From Nostoc sp. CENA543 (GTDB lineage Bacteria; Cyanobacteriota; Cyanobacteriia; Cyanobacteriales; Nostocaceae), in NCBI RefSeq assembly GCF_002896875.1, contig NZ_CP023278.1, positions 310,001 to 374,000 on the forward strand: DNA of 64,000 bases. The letters are read 5' to 3'. Below the pieces are notes generated by a model, which did not search any database, was not told where the DNA came from, and saw only the letters and a list, made by a program, of their open reading frames with translations. Shown piece by piece: positions 33,677-44,437 of this stretch. The first letter of the stretch is position 1; each line of letters starts with the position of its first letter. The position numbers and the translations under genes were made by a program.

Positions 33677-34276
33677 ATGAATTCTAAGTTAAATGATGGG
33701 CTATGCCCCAGTGTAGCCGATCGCATATTAGCTTCTATACCCAAGTTATGCCGTACTTACAACGGATTAGGGTGTCAAAAATATCAGCGCATTTTGGCTA
33801 GTATACTCAGTTTATTGCTGTGGGGAGTAGTGGGCATTACGACAATTGTCGGTTTTTCTCTTCCAGCTTCAGCATTGGAGTACAACAAAGAAATTTTAAT
33901 TGGAGCTGATTTTTCAGGACGTGATTTAACAGACTCTAGTTTTACTAAAGCAAATCTGCGTCAGAGTAACTTTAGTAACTCTAATTTACAGGGTGTGAGT
34001 TTCTTTGCCGCCAATTTAGAATCGGCAAATATGGAAGGTGTGAACCTGACAAATGCTACCCTAGATTCAGCTCGTCTGATTAAAACTAACTTGACAAATG
34101 CAGTTTTAGAAGGTGCATTTGCAGCTAACACCAAATTTGATGGCGCAATTATCGACGGTGCAGATTTTACTGATGTGCTGTTGCGTCCAGATGAGGTCAA
34201 AAAATTGTGTAAGGTAGCTAAAGGGACTAACCCGACTACTGGCCGTGATACAAGAGATACTTTGTATTGTCCTTAA
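33677..34276 (+). CDS. Lumenal-type pentapeptide repeat protein
   Basis: 199 residues. A hydrophobic segment (LASILSLLLWGVVGITTIVGF) and ASALEYN cleavage-like site suggest export into the thylakoid lumen or periplasm. Residues about 80-165 are pentapeptide repeats of A(D/N)LXX type (GADFSGRDLTDSSFTKANLR, then ANLESANMEGVNLTNATLD), forming a right-handed beta helix. The C-terminus has two Cys (KKLC and TLYCP), as in the plant lumenal TL15-type proteins. Binding partner unknown. Confidence 0.88.
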   Translation: MNSKLNDGLCPSVADRILASIPKLCRTYNGLGCQKYQRILASILSLLLWGVVGITTIVGFSLPASALEYNKEILIGADFSGRDLTDSSFTKANLRQSNFSNSNLQGVSFFAANLESANMEGVNLTNATLDSARLIKTNLTNAVLEGAFAANTKFDGAIIDGADFTDVLLRPDEVKKLCKVAKGTNPTTGRDTRDTLYCP

Positions 34277-34329
34277 GTAAATTAGGGAACAGGTTTGAAA
34301 GCCGGCTGTTATCCTGAAATTTGATATTG

Positions 34330-34564
34330 AACAATAAATCTGACTTTTCACGTTATGTGGAAAAATTAACGTAAAACCTAACCCCCAACCCCTTTCCTAC
34401 AAGGGAAGGGGAGCAAGAATCAAAGCCTCTCTCCTTGCAGGGGAGCCAGTGCATTGGGCGGGCAATGCCCGACTTGTTCGCGGAGCGTTCCCGTAGGGTA
34501 GCAACTGGCGTGAGAGGTTTGGAGAGGGGTTTTTTAGATCCGGTGAAAAGTCAGAACAATAAAT
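34330..34564. mobile_element. MITE with 12-bp inverted repeats and 10-bp target duplication
   Basis: The element 34340-34554 (215 bp) has perfect terminal inverted repeats CTGACTTTTCAC and GTGAAAAGTCAG. It is flanked by direct repeats AACAATAAAT at 34330-34339 and 34555-34564, a clean target-site duplication. Its inside holds CCCCTTCC/GGAAGGGG and GTTCGCGGAGCG segments but no gene. It lies directly against the terminator stem at 34561-34598. Confidence 0.88.
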
Positions 34565-34598
34565 AACCCCAGTTTTATTGAGAAAACTGGGGTTATTT
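34561..34598. terminator. Strong bidirectional terminator
   Basis: Perfect 16-bp stem AAATAACCCCAGTTTT / AAAACTGGGGTTATTT with loop ATTGAG, between the convergent pentapeptide and SPFH genes. The outer four bases overlap the right target duplication of the adjacent MITE. Confidence 0.85.
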
Positions 34599-34668
34599 AC
34601 TAGAAAACAAAGTGTTTAAAAAATTAACAGATGCTCAAACTCCTTTTATCGTTATCCCCTATTCCCGT

Positions 34669-36753
34669 TCATAACGATTTATCTTTCGGTAAGTCCACGA
34701 TAAATTGACTAGTTCCGTTAGTGGGTGAGGTTTGAGGTACTACAGGTTGTGGGTATGTGGGTGTAACTTCACCATTTTTGCTGGTTTGATTCCATAGAAT
34801 CATTGACAGTAAACCATCCACTAAACCGTTAGTGCTGCCGTTGCTACCACCAACTAAGATATCAGGTATTAAACGGACATTGCGATCGCCAATAATCTGC
34901 ATCAGTTGCATAGCTGTATAACCTTGTGTCCCCAAGGCTTCCACACCAGTACGGTAGGTTTCGGCTTTAGCGTTACCTGTGGCGCGAATCCCTTCCGCTT
35001 CCGCTATCGCCCGTAGTTTGGTAGACTCTGCTTCCCCAGTCGCTTGTTTGATATGCGCTTGGGCTTTGAGTTCGGCAATGTGGACGCTTTGCTCAGATTT
35101 CACCATTTCCTGTTGAATATCAGCCAAGGCTGTTTCCCGCACCAGTTGTTGCCGTTGGGTTTGCGCCATTTGCTGTACTTCGTAAGTCTTGCGTTCTTCT
35201 TCGGCAATCTTTCTGTCTGTTTGAGTCTGCATTAATGATGCGGGTGGCTGAATATCCCCAATTAGGGTATCAATTGCCTGTACGTCATAAGCTCGCAATG
35301 CTGCTTTAATATATTCCGAGGCTTCAACTTGCCTCTCACTCCGGGCATTTAAGAAATCTAGTACAGTGTAATCTTGGGCTGAGTTGCGGAAATAATTACC
35401 AATACTAGGTTCTAGAACGTTATCAACCAAGTTTTGCATTGCACCCACACGGGAAATTACTTTCGGTGCATCTAACGCGCCGACATGGATGATTTGCGAA
35501 ACTTCTAAGTCAAACGCAAACCCATCTTTAGAACGTACCGTTAAAGATTCTAAGTTTGCGTCGTATTTGTGTCTTTCTGTCCGTCCTGACCAGTTTAAAA
35601 CAATGTTAGTAGTCGGGACTAACTCTACTTTCATAATGCGGGTATTGATGGGGTGTTTACCTGGATACAGAGGTTCAACCCATACACCTTTATGCCCAGG
35701 ATTTACTAAGTTACCGTGGGTGAAGGACGCGCCGCTAACATCTTCTTGGGCTTTACCAACGAAAGAAATCACCACACCGACATAGCCAATGGGAATTTCT
35801 GTCATTGGTACTTGTTCAACGTTGACGAACCAAGGATTAAGATTCCAAGAACCAGACAGCAGAATTTGCTCTTGTAAACCTCTGCGTCCACCACCGTCTA
35901 AAAATTTCTGACCATTTTGAAAGTTATCATGGGCTGAAATCACTGGGCCAGCAATTTCACCTACACTAATCGGCATCCCATCTAAGGTGGTCACAATACC
36001 GACTTTATCAGAGGCTACAGTATGCACCCGTAACTGTTCGGGACTCATACCGTGACTAGAGGCGTTAGCCGCCATAATCACTTTAAATATAGCTGTATTA
36101 ATCCGATATGTACCAGCAGTCAAAAAGCCCATTTGCCGCCCTTTTTCACCGCCTTGGGTGAGAAATTTTCGGGCATCTTGGAAGTTATCACAATTGGTGA
36201 TTTTGCCCAAGATGCGCTCAGGGGGTATAGATTCACCATCAGCCGCCACAATTAGAGCAATTTCCCCTTGAGGAACGACTACCACAGGTTCTTTCCGCAC
36301 TGAATACTGCCAAGGCCAATAACCCCAATGCCAACCAGGTGCGAGAGTATCTGCTTGTAAACCCGCTTCACCGTTGAGTGCAATCAAACGTCCGGCTGGA
36401 AGTCCCCGTCCAGAAACTGCAAATTTTTTAACGACGACACCAACTTCTCGTTCGCCGATAACTACTAAACCACCAAAGAACAGAGGAACAAAGATAACGA
36501 AGCCACCAACTAAAACAATAGGAATCAGCACATAAGGATCAACTGCTGCTGCTTGATATTGAGTTGTAGTTGGCTTGGTTTGTTCGAGGATGACTGATGC
36601 GGATGTATTTTCTTTGAAAACGGGTGTCTTGACATTACTAGCATGAGCCGAGTTAATACTGCTAGCCAATGCTAAAGAAGCTATAAACGTAGTTGCAAAA
36701 CGAGCTAATTTATTTTTTTTAGTCTTACCAAGGAAAGATGAAAAACTTTTCAT
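34669..36753 (-). CDS. SPFH/Band-7 flotillin-like membrane protein
   Basis: 694 residues from the ATG at 36753; a TTG at 36774 would add seven. An N-terminal signal-like segment (FATTFIASLALASSINSAHA) is followed by a strong membrane span (YVLIPIVLVGGFVIFVPLFFGG). An SPFH domain covers about residues 100-480, then a long helical part with RKIAEEERKTYEVQQMAQTQ and Glu/Ala-rich flotillin-like repeats, and a Pro/Thr-rich tail. Such proteins form large rings and organise membrane microdomains. The SPFH region looks larger than in standard flotillins. Confidence 0.85.
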   Translation of the reverse strand: MKSFSSFLGKTKKNKLARFATTFIASLALASSINSAHASNVKTPVFKENTSASVILEQTKPTTTQYQAAAVDPYVLIPIVLVGGFVIFVPLFFGGLVVIGEREVGVVVKKFAVSGRGLPAGRLIALNGEAGLQADTLAPGWHWGYWPWQYSVRKEPVVVVPQGEIALIVAADGESIPPERILGKITNCDNFQDARKFLTQGGEKGRQMGFLTAGTYRINTAIFKVIMAANASSHGMSPEQLRVHTVASDKVGIVTTLDGMPISVGEIAGPVISAHDNFQNGQKFLDGGGRRGLQEQILLSGSWNLNPWFVNVEQVPMTEIPIGYVGVVISFVGKAQEDVSGASFTHGNLVNPGHKGVWVEPLYPGKHPINTRIMKVELVPTTNIVLNWSGRTERHKYDANLESLTVRSKDGFAFDLEVSQIIHVGALDAPKVISRVGAMQNLVDNVLEPSIGNYFRNSAQDYTVLDFLNARSERQVEASEYIKAALRAYDVQAIDTLIGDIQPPASLMQTQTDRKIAEEERKTYEVQQMAQTQRQQLVRETALADIQQEMVKSEQSVHIAELKAQAHIKQATGEAESTKLRAIAEAEGIRATGNAKAETYRTGVEALGTQGYTAMQLMQIIGDRNVRLIPDILVGGSNGSTNGLVDGLLSMILWNQTSKNGEVTPTYPQPVVPQTSPTNGTSQFIVDLPKDKSL

Positions 36754-36980
36754 AATCTGCGCCCTTCTGGGCAACTAATTATCTAAGGTATCACTTCACT
36801 TAATAAGGCTGAGTTTTCTTAAACTTAGTATTATTTTTTTCTTTTTAAACAAAGCAAACCTTTAACACTCTGGGCCTCTTTATGTTTACCTTAGCGTGCC
36901 TCCGTGTTAAAAACAAAACCAGCATAAACAAACAAGGGTGAGCAAATAGCCCACCCCAAAGCAATATATTTAGTGTATTT

Positions 36981-37394
36981 TTACACCAAACCGCCAGCCG
37001 CTTGAAAACGAGCGCGGGCGCGTTTAAAGGCTTGGTTTGCCTGAATTTGAGCTTGACGATCGCCTGCTGGTACTTGGCTCAATTTGGTTTGAGCTTGGTT
37101 ATAATCAGTACGGGCTGCTTCTAAGTCGATGCTGTCGCCACGTTCAGCACCATTCACCAGAATGGTAACTTCGTTGTCTTCGACTTCAGCAAAACCACCG
37201 AGAAGAGCGATCGCTTGCCAAGATTGGTTTTTGTTGGTGCGGACGCGCATCACGCCTATATCCAGTGCGCTCAGTAGTGGTGCGTGTCCACTCAGGATAC
37301 CTAGCTGACCGGTAGTGCTGGGTAAAATCACTTCATCAGCTTCCGCATCCCACACTGTTTTATCTGGGGAAATTACACGGACAGTTAGGGTCAT
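36981..37394 (-). CDS. atpE: ATP synthase epsilon subunit
   Basis: 137 residues (atpC in the E. coli naming; atpE in plastid naming). [40 protein letters not shown] (two stretches, [15 protein letters not shown] and [16 protein letters not shown]) is the typical beta-barrel start, and the C-terminal helical domain begins around residue 90 ([19 protein letters not shown]). It is part of the F1 rotor and inhibits wasteful hydrolysis. Lies 108 bases downstream of the beta subunit gene on the same strand. Confidence 0.96.
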   Translation of the reverse strand: MTLTVRVISPDKTVWDAEADEVILPSTTGQLGILSGHAPLLSALDIGVMRVRTNKNQSWQAIALLGGFAEVEDNEVTILVNGAERGDSIDLEAARTDYNQAQTKLSQVPAGDRQAQIQANQAFKRARARFQAAGGLV

Positions 37395-37410
37395 AAGTTT
37401 AAGTTAATGG

Positions 37411-37456
37411 TCAACAGTCAACAGTCAACAGTCAACAGTCAACAGTCAACAGTCAA
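37411..37456. repeat. (TCAACAG)6 heptanucleotide array inside the atpB-atpE spacer
   Basis: Six perfect tandem TCAACAG units plus a partial one, followed by GACTATTGACTA-like copies up to 37500, all between two genes normally co-transcribed. Confidence 0.9.
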
Positions 37457-37502
37457 ATAGCTTTGGACTAATGACTATTGACTAGTGACTATTGACTAAT
37501 TT

Positions 37503-39289
<1,787 letters not shown>

Positions 39290-40354
39290 TTAATTTGCAA
39301 CTTTTTTTTGCTTACGCTTGAGCAATGAATTAGCACCGAAAGCGGCAAAGACCAGGGTTCCTAATGTCACAGAAGGTTCAGGTATATCAGTTGGAGGTTC
39401 AGTGGTAATTCTGAATGTGCTGGTAACGAATAAACCAAACACATTATCATCGTTACTGGGGTTGCGAGTGGTTAATTTGATAAATTTGTCACCTGGGTTG
39501 ATGAAAGGGTTAGGATTAGCAGTGTTACCCAAAGCTAGATTATAATATTCATCATCGGTTCTAGGTCCACCAGCATCGGTAGCAAAAGGATCTGGGTTGG
39601 TAGGACTGTCATCAATACCCCCTACAGTGATTAACGCACCGTTATCTCCCGAACCATCATCTTGACCACCAGCAGAGCTAGTTAATCGCCGAGAAGAAGT
39701 AGAGTTAGTTGTTACGTCGATTGTAGTAAACTGGTTAGCTGGCTGAAAACTGAAGCTAGAAGCTAGAGATACCAAGAAATCTCCACTCGTATAGGGTTGA
39801 GCAAAATTAAATGTAGTTTCGTCGCCTCCGGTGGAAAGCTCACCATCTAGGATTACAGATGTAAAGCCTAAGGTATCTTCGTTTTCATATGCGACTACTA
39901 AAACTGCGCCGTCGTTATCGCCGAGTTCTTCGATAGTGTGGCTTTGCAAACCACCTAAAGAACCTAGAAGGCTGGTAACATCCCAACGAACAGTTGTTGC
40001 TGGGTTCAAATCTGGTGTAAGTACAGTAGCATCACTTACTTGTAATAAGTTACCGTTTAGTCTGACATTAGAGACAGGACTAAAATTCCAAATGGAAGAA
40101 GCATACAGGTAAGCTTTCCGTACAGTGGAACCTGTGGGTACGTTGGTTCGGATGAAGCCATTGTTACTTGTGCTACCAAAACCATCAATAGAAAGGGCTG
40201 CGTTATTAAAAGTGTCTTTAACGAACAAAGCTGCTGATGCAGGTGAACTAGAAACAGCAACACCCACACCCATACCTAAGAGTGCTAATGTGGTCAAGCT
40301 AGCCTTGCGGATAGCGAGCTTCTGTAAATTTTTCATGATTTGAAACTTATCCAT
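39290..40354 (-). CDS. PEP-CTERM sorted extracellular protein
   Basis: 354 residues, start supported by GAGGA seven bases ahead of ATG. A signal peptide (TTLALLGMGVGVAVSSSPASAA) precedes a beta-rich, Ser/Thr/Asn/Asp-rich body. The C-terminus has the PEP-CTERM tripartite signal: IPEPS, a hydrophobic stretch (VTLGTLVFAAFGANSLL) and KRKQKK. It is expected to be processed by an exosortase (none in this window) and released to the cell surface or extracellular matrix. No enzymatic motif; function unknown. Confidence 0.9.
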   Translation of the reverse strand: MDKFQIMKNLQKLAIRKASLTTLALLGMGVGVAVSSSPASAALFVKDTFNNAALSIDGFGSTSNNGFIRTNVPTGSTVRKAYLYASSIWNFSPVSNVRLNGNLLQVSDATVLTPDLNPATTVRWDVTSLLGSLGGLQSHTIEELGDNDGAVLVVAYENEDTLGFTSVILDGELSTGGDETTFNFAQPYTSGDFLVSLASSFSFQPANQFTTIDVTTNSTSSRRLTSSAGGQDDGSGDNGALITVGGIDDSPTNPDPFATDAGGPRTDDEYYNLALGNTANPNPFINPGDKFIKLTTRNPSNDDNVFGLFVTSTFRITTEPPTDIPEPSVTLGTLVFAAFGANSLLKRKQKKVAN

Positions 40355-41007
40355 AAAATCCTCAATTTCTGCCTATTTCCAGTGGGATTGTGATTTTTAG
40401 CCAACACAGATGCTCTACTTAAATCGATAAGCCCAAACCTCTACTGTGTGTATTGGTGTTCTGAGCCTATGTGGTTTGCTTAAGAGCTATAATCCACAAG
40501 CAGGGTGTAAATTTGCCCTTTGCGGTACTCGCCAACAGCACACAAAAAGTTCTCGAATAAATTACTGAGATTGGCACTATAATTTGCCGTTGTTTGACAA
40601 TACAAGGGAAACTTAACTCAGTAATTTCCTCATTTGGATATTCAATACACTATGACAAATCTACTTAGACCGCTAGTCTGATGGTGATACCTTTACAAAA
40701 AAAATATATTGTAAATTCTGCTAAATCATTTAGCACAACCTAGATATTACCGAGGTTCTCAGAGATTTTTGCATTCAAAGAATTAGTTGAAGCAAGGTAA
40801 ACTCTTTATGCAGTTTTATTCATGCTTTATATAAAATTAACAATAAAATGACTGATTTTCAGTATATTCAGCTAATAAATGTATTTTGTCACCGTAGAAA
40901 ATATTTTTATCTGAGCAATACGAGTCTTCAGTAAGTTACTGAAGGAGTGGTGCGATCACACTCCTCAATTCACTACAAGACTCGTAGCAATTAATACTAT
41001 TCTTTGT
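40355..41007. other. 650 bp intergenic region with a structured element
   Basis: AT-rich leader of the PEP-CTERM gene with no credible frame. The only clear feature is the branched inverted repeat at 40919-40987. Confidence 0.5.
40919..40987. other. Three-way-junction-like inverted repeat
   Basis: Outer 10-bp stem TACGAGTCTT / AAGACTCGTA encloses two smaller hairpins: CTTCAGTAA/TTACTGAAG (40926-40944) and GGAGTG/CACTCC (40945-40963 region). The first inner arm shares three bases with the outer stem, so the folds may alternate. It is 20 bases beyond the stop of the HCF173-like gene, so a terminator or 3' stabilising structure is likely, but the branched form is unusual. Confidence 0.5.
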
Positions 41008-42492
41008 CTAATTATCCGGTTTTAAATCAGTAAATAATTGTTGCCAATTAATACTTTGTGATGTATTTGTGCCTTCTTTCACCTCAAAGGTTAAATTACA
41101 AGCCTGGTGTGTTTCTAAACTTTTGACACACAATTGAGCCACATCTTCACGGCTGATTTTGCCTCTGATATTATCACCTTGTTCTAGAATTATTTCTTTA
41201 CCTCCTGTGTCTTCAGTTAAAGCACAGGGTCTAATAATAGTGTAGGGAATACCGCTAGTTCTTAGACTGTCTTCCCCTTTTAATTTCCAGGTTAATATTC
41301 CGCCTAATTGGTCATTTAACCTAACTGCGGGTGGTTCTTCATCTAAGTTAATTCCTGGTCTACCAGGACGAGTTACACCGGCGGAACTCACTAGAATAAA
41401 TTGGGGTGTAGGGATGTCACTATAAGCCTTAATTGAGGATAATTCTAAAGCAAAATTCCCTGGCGAAAAGTGAGGATTTAATGCGCCATCGTATTCAAAT
41501 TTACTCAACATTAATTGCAAAGATGTAATTCTATCTTGGGGAATTACGGGAGCATCTTTTACAATTTTGGCTCGAAAAACCGGGACAAAATCACTAAAGG
41601 GAATGCGGATATTTATCCAATTGTTCGCCACTGTATCAAAAGAATAACTATAGCCTAAGCCATCCCATTTTGTATCTGTACGCAGAAAAACTTTATAACG
41701 TTTGCCGTCACCTTTCACGCGCAATTCTACACCTGTATAGCCAGATAAATTAATAGTAGGCTCAAAATTTTTGGTTCTAACAGATGCAAATCCCCCAGAA
41801 TTAGCAGTGGAAACATTACCAGTAAATACAGCCGTATTTTCTAACAACTGCATATTACTTGCACTCACACCTCCCATAACCACATCATCGAGCGCGCCCC
41901 AAATATTCTTTAATTCTACAGAAGGGCTAGTAAAATCAAATATCAGTTTTTCCTTGGCTGATGATAGATATTTCTTAGCAGCTTCTACGAGATTTTTAAC
42001 ACCTTGATATTCCACATTTTCTGGAGTATCACCCACGATTTCTGGTTGATAAAATTTCACACCTTGATAATATTTAGCCCTATCGGCTGTGTCTCCTTCT
42101 ACTGGTTGCACACGTACTGCTGTACAACAAATTACAGCTTGAATGTTCGCCATTACTAGAGGTGTTAAAGTTTCGGGTTTAGTAATATCCGCAGTTACCA
42201 AGTCAACATCATTACCAAGTATGGCTCTAGCTCTATCGATATCTCGTACTAGTGCGCGGACTTTGTAGCCTTGTGCTAATAATTGCTTGACTACCCGTTT
42301 ACCAACGCCACCTGTTGCACCTGCTACTAAGATTGCACCCATGCTGTTTTCTCCATGAGGTGGATTTTGATGAGGCTGGGAAGCACCTTGGAATAATCGC
42401 TTTACCCAGTTCAAGCAAGGAAAAACCTCGAAGTAAGTCAAGGTATTAATAAATCTGCCTAAGTCCCATTGAGAGCGATTTTGATCTGCCAC
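41008..42492 (-). CDS. HCF173-like atypical SDR with inserted CIA30 domain
   Basis: 494 residues from GTG. After an N-terminal helix (WDLGRFINTLTYFEVFPCL) comes an NmrA-type Rossmann domain with AGATGGVGKRVVKQL (residues 57-71). This is interrupted by a CIA30 (NDUFAF1-type) domain at about 185-365, marked by DDVVMGGVSASN and SGGFASVRTKNF. The SDR resumes with FILVSSAGVTRPGRPG and IIRPCALTEDTGG. This split arrangement is that of plant HCF173, a psbA mRNA translation and PSII assembly factor. The S-S-A-G-V sequence replaces the usual Y-x-x-x-K active site, so it is likely non-catalytic. The role in this organism is inferred. Confidence 0.85.
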   Translation of the reverse strand: MADQNRSQWDLGRFINTLTYFEVFPCLNWVKRLFQGASQPHQNPPHGENSMGAILVAGATGGVGKRVVKQLLAQGYKVRALVRDIDRARAILGNDVDLVTADITKPETLTPLVMANIQAVICCTAVRVQPVEGDTADRAKYYQGVKFYQPEIVGDTPENVEYQGVKNLVEAAKKYLSSAKEKLIFDFTSPSVELKNIWGALDDVVMGGVSASNMQLLENTAVFTGNVSTANSGGFASVRTKNFEPTINLSGYTGVELRVKGDGKRYKVFLRTDTKWDGLGYSYSFDTVANNWINIRIPFSDFVPVFRAKIVKDAPVIPQDRITSLQLMLSKFEYDGALNPHFSPGNFALELSSIKAYSDIPTPQFILVSSAGVTRPGRPGINLDEEPPAVRLNDQLGGILTWKLKGEDSLRTSGIPYTIIRPCALTEDTGGKEIILEQGDNIRGKISREDVAQLCVKSLETHQACNLTFEVKEGTNTSQSINWQQLFTDLKPDN

Positions 42493-42603
42493 AATTACGT
42501 TTTGTTAATGCTTTTCTTGTTACATAATAACGAAGTGGTGAGTGTGGAGTTATGAGTCTTGAGTTGGACAATGCGAAAAAATAAAATATCCAAATAGACG
42601 ACT

Positions 42604-42670
42604 TAGTGGGGTGCGTCAGTGCGAGAAAAACTCACTACACCAAAACATGATTCATACTGACGCACACTAC
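42604..42670. repeat. Inverted repeat GTGCGTCAGT / ACTGACGCAC
   Basis: Perfect 10-bp arms at 42611-42620 and 42656-42665, extended by TAGTG/CACTA outside. A dispersed Nostoc-type palindromic repeat with no coding content. Confidence 0.75.
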
Positions 42671-42779
42671 ATATACTTGACCTTGCCAATTTTAGATTGT
42701 GGATGAGTTTTTTGGGTTCAATGATGTCAGCACGTTAGGATATTTGATTAGATATTACTAAATAAATAGAGATTTACTT

Positions 42780-43280
42780 ATGAATCAATTAGAAAAAGCT
42801 CAGGCTGAATACGAAAATTTCACAGAGAAATTTGAGAGTGTGATTATTAGTACAGTAAATGAACAAGGTATTCCCAACGCTAGCTATACTCCTTTTGTGA
42901 CAGATGATGCTAAGAATATATATATATACGTAAGTGGGTTAGCTGCTCATACTCAAAATATTCATATCAATCCTCATGTGTGTGTTTTATTTATCGAGGA
43001 TGAAAGTCAAACTACTCAAATTTTTGCACGTCGTCGCTTGAGTTTTGATTGTGCTGCGACTTTAATTGAGCGAGAATCTGAGACATGGAATCAAATTGTT
43101 GAGCAATTTCAACAACGTTTTGGTGAAATTATCGAAGTTTTGCGCGGCTTGGCTGACTTTCGCATTTTCCGCCTGACTCCAACAGCAGGTAGATTTGTGA
43201 TTGGATTTGGAGCAGCATACCATATCAGTGGCGATCGCTTAGATCAACTCGCTCAAATCACCGGCGAAAAAGCTAGATGA
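42780..43280 (+). CDS. HugZ-like, pyridoxamine 5'-phosphate oxidase fold protein
   Basis: 166 residues. Split-barrel FMN-binding-like fold: VIISTVNEQGIPNASYTPFVTDD at the start (parts VIISTVNEQGIPN and ASYTPFVTDD), HTQNIHINPHVCVLFIEDE, and FARRRLSFDCAATLIE. The C-terminus FVIGFGAAYHISGD matches the HugZ heme utilisation family, where this tail contacts heme. Likely a small heme- or flavin-binding cytoplasmic protein; oxygenase activity not proven. Confidence 0.85.
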   Translation: MNQLEKAQAEYENFTEKFESVIISTVNEQGIPNASYTPFVTDDAKNIYIYVSGLAAHTQNIHINPHVCVLFIEDESQTTQIFARRRLSFDCAATLIERESETWNQIVEQFQQRFGEIIEVLRGLADFRIFRLTPTAGRFVIGFGAAYHISGDRLDQLAQITGEKAR

Positions 43281-43444
43281 GAGTAACGAGTGCTGAGTAA
43301 AAAGTTAATTCAACTTGTAAAACCGAGGTTTAGGTGTGTGAGGGTGTAGGGATATAAGGGAAAAAACGTGTTTCTTCGTATATATTGCTAGTGTATTGTC
43401 ATGCTAGTAGGATGCTCATAACTCAGCACTCACAACTCACCCCT

Positions 43445-44329
43445 ATGCTACGTTTTCAACCCCCTGGTTTTGGGCATAAAGTTATTAATACATCCTTGGG
43501 AAAAACAGTTTACTATACCCAAACTGCTGCACCTTGGTTAGATTCCGACACAGAAAATTTACCGCCGTTACTGTTCTTACATAATTTTGGCGGTGGTGCT
43601 TCTGCTTACGAATGGTCAAAAGTTTATCCGGCTTTTGCTGCTACTCACCGCATCCTTGCACCGGATTTAATTGGTTGGGGAGATTCGGCGCATCCGGTGC
43701 GGGATTACCAAATTTCTGACTATCTGACCACTATTACTGAATTTATTACCCAAACTTGTCGCCAACCTGTAACAGTCGTTGCTTCTTCATTAACTGCGGC
43801 TTTTAGTATTCGCTTGGCGATTCAGCAACCAGAGTTATTTAAAAATCTGTGTTTAGTCTGTCCTTCTGGGTTTGATGATTTCGGTCAAGGTGCAGGAAGG
43901 AGACTACCACTACCCATAATTAATACACCTTTATTAGACAATATTATTTACGGCTTGGGGGCAGAAAATGAAATTGCGGTGAGAAATTTTTTAGAAAGTT
44001 TTCTGTTTGCTGAACCACAACGGGTTACGCAGGAGATGGTAGAAGCTTATCTCGCCTCTGCACAACAACCCAATGGGAAATTTGCCGCTTTAGCATTTTT
44101 ACGCGGGGACTTGTACTTTGACTTGAGTTTGTATATTCAACAACTTACTGTTCCCACAGTGTTCTTTTGGGGAGAGAAGGCGCAATTTACCAGCATCAAG
44201 CTAGGACGCAGGTTGAGGAGTTTAAACTTAAATGCGATTCATGAATTTTATGCGATCGCCGACACAGGAGTATTACCCCATCTAGAATTACCAGCTGTAT
44301 TTACTGGGTTATTACAGAATTTTGTGTGA
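43445..44329 (+). CDS. Alpha/beta-fold hydrolase
   Basis: 294 residues from the ATG at 43445 (MLRFQPPGFG); an in-frame ATG at 43385 would add 20 residues that are repeat-derived and unlike the family. Oxyanion region LLFLHNFGGGASAYEW, then DLIGWGDSAHP, and a nucleophile elbow VVASSLTAAFS, in which the usual G-x-S-x-G is A-S-S-L-T. The late Asp/His are FFWGEKAQF and VLPHLELP. Resembles cyanobacterial and plastid hydrolases of the chlorophyll-related type; substrate unknown. Confidence 0.85.
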   Translation: MLRFQPPGFGHKVINTSLGKTVYYTQTAAPWLDSDTENLPPLLFLHNFGGGASAYEWSKVYPAFAATHRILAPDLIGWGDSAHPVRDYQISDYLTTITEFITQTCRQPVTVVASSLTAAFSIRLAIQQPELFKNLCLVCPSGFDDFGQGAGRRLPLPIINTPLLDNIIYGLGAENEIAVRNFLESFLFAEPQRVTQEMVEAYLASAQQPNGKFAALAFLRGDLYFDLSLYIQQLTVPTVFFWGEKAQFTSIKLGRRLRSLNLNAIHEFYAIADTGVLPHLELPAVFTGLLQNFV

Positions 44330-44437
44330 AAATTTTACCGAACTTTTACATAACTAGTTGTTTGTTCATCAAATTAGATCGGAAAATCAAACAAGTGTGT
44401 TGCCTCAAAATAACTAGGCTAGTAAGTTCGATTAAAT

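Noticed and set aside
37400-37500. CRISPR array
   Set aside because: The unit is a 7-base perfect tandem without spacers; it is a heptanucleotide repeat, not a CRISPR. No CRISPR array was seen anywhere in the window.
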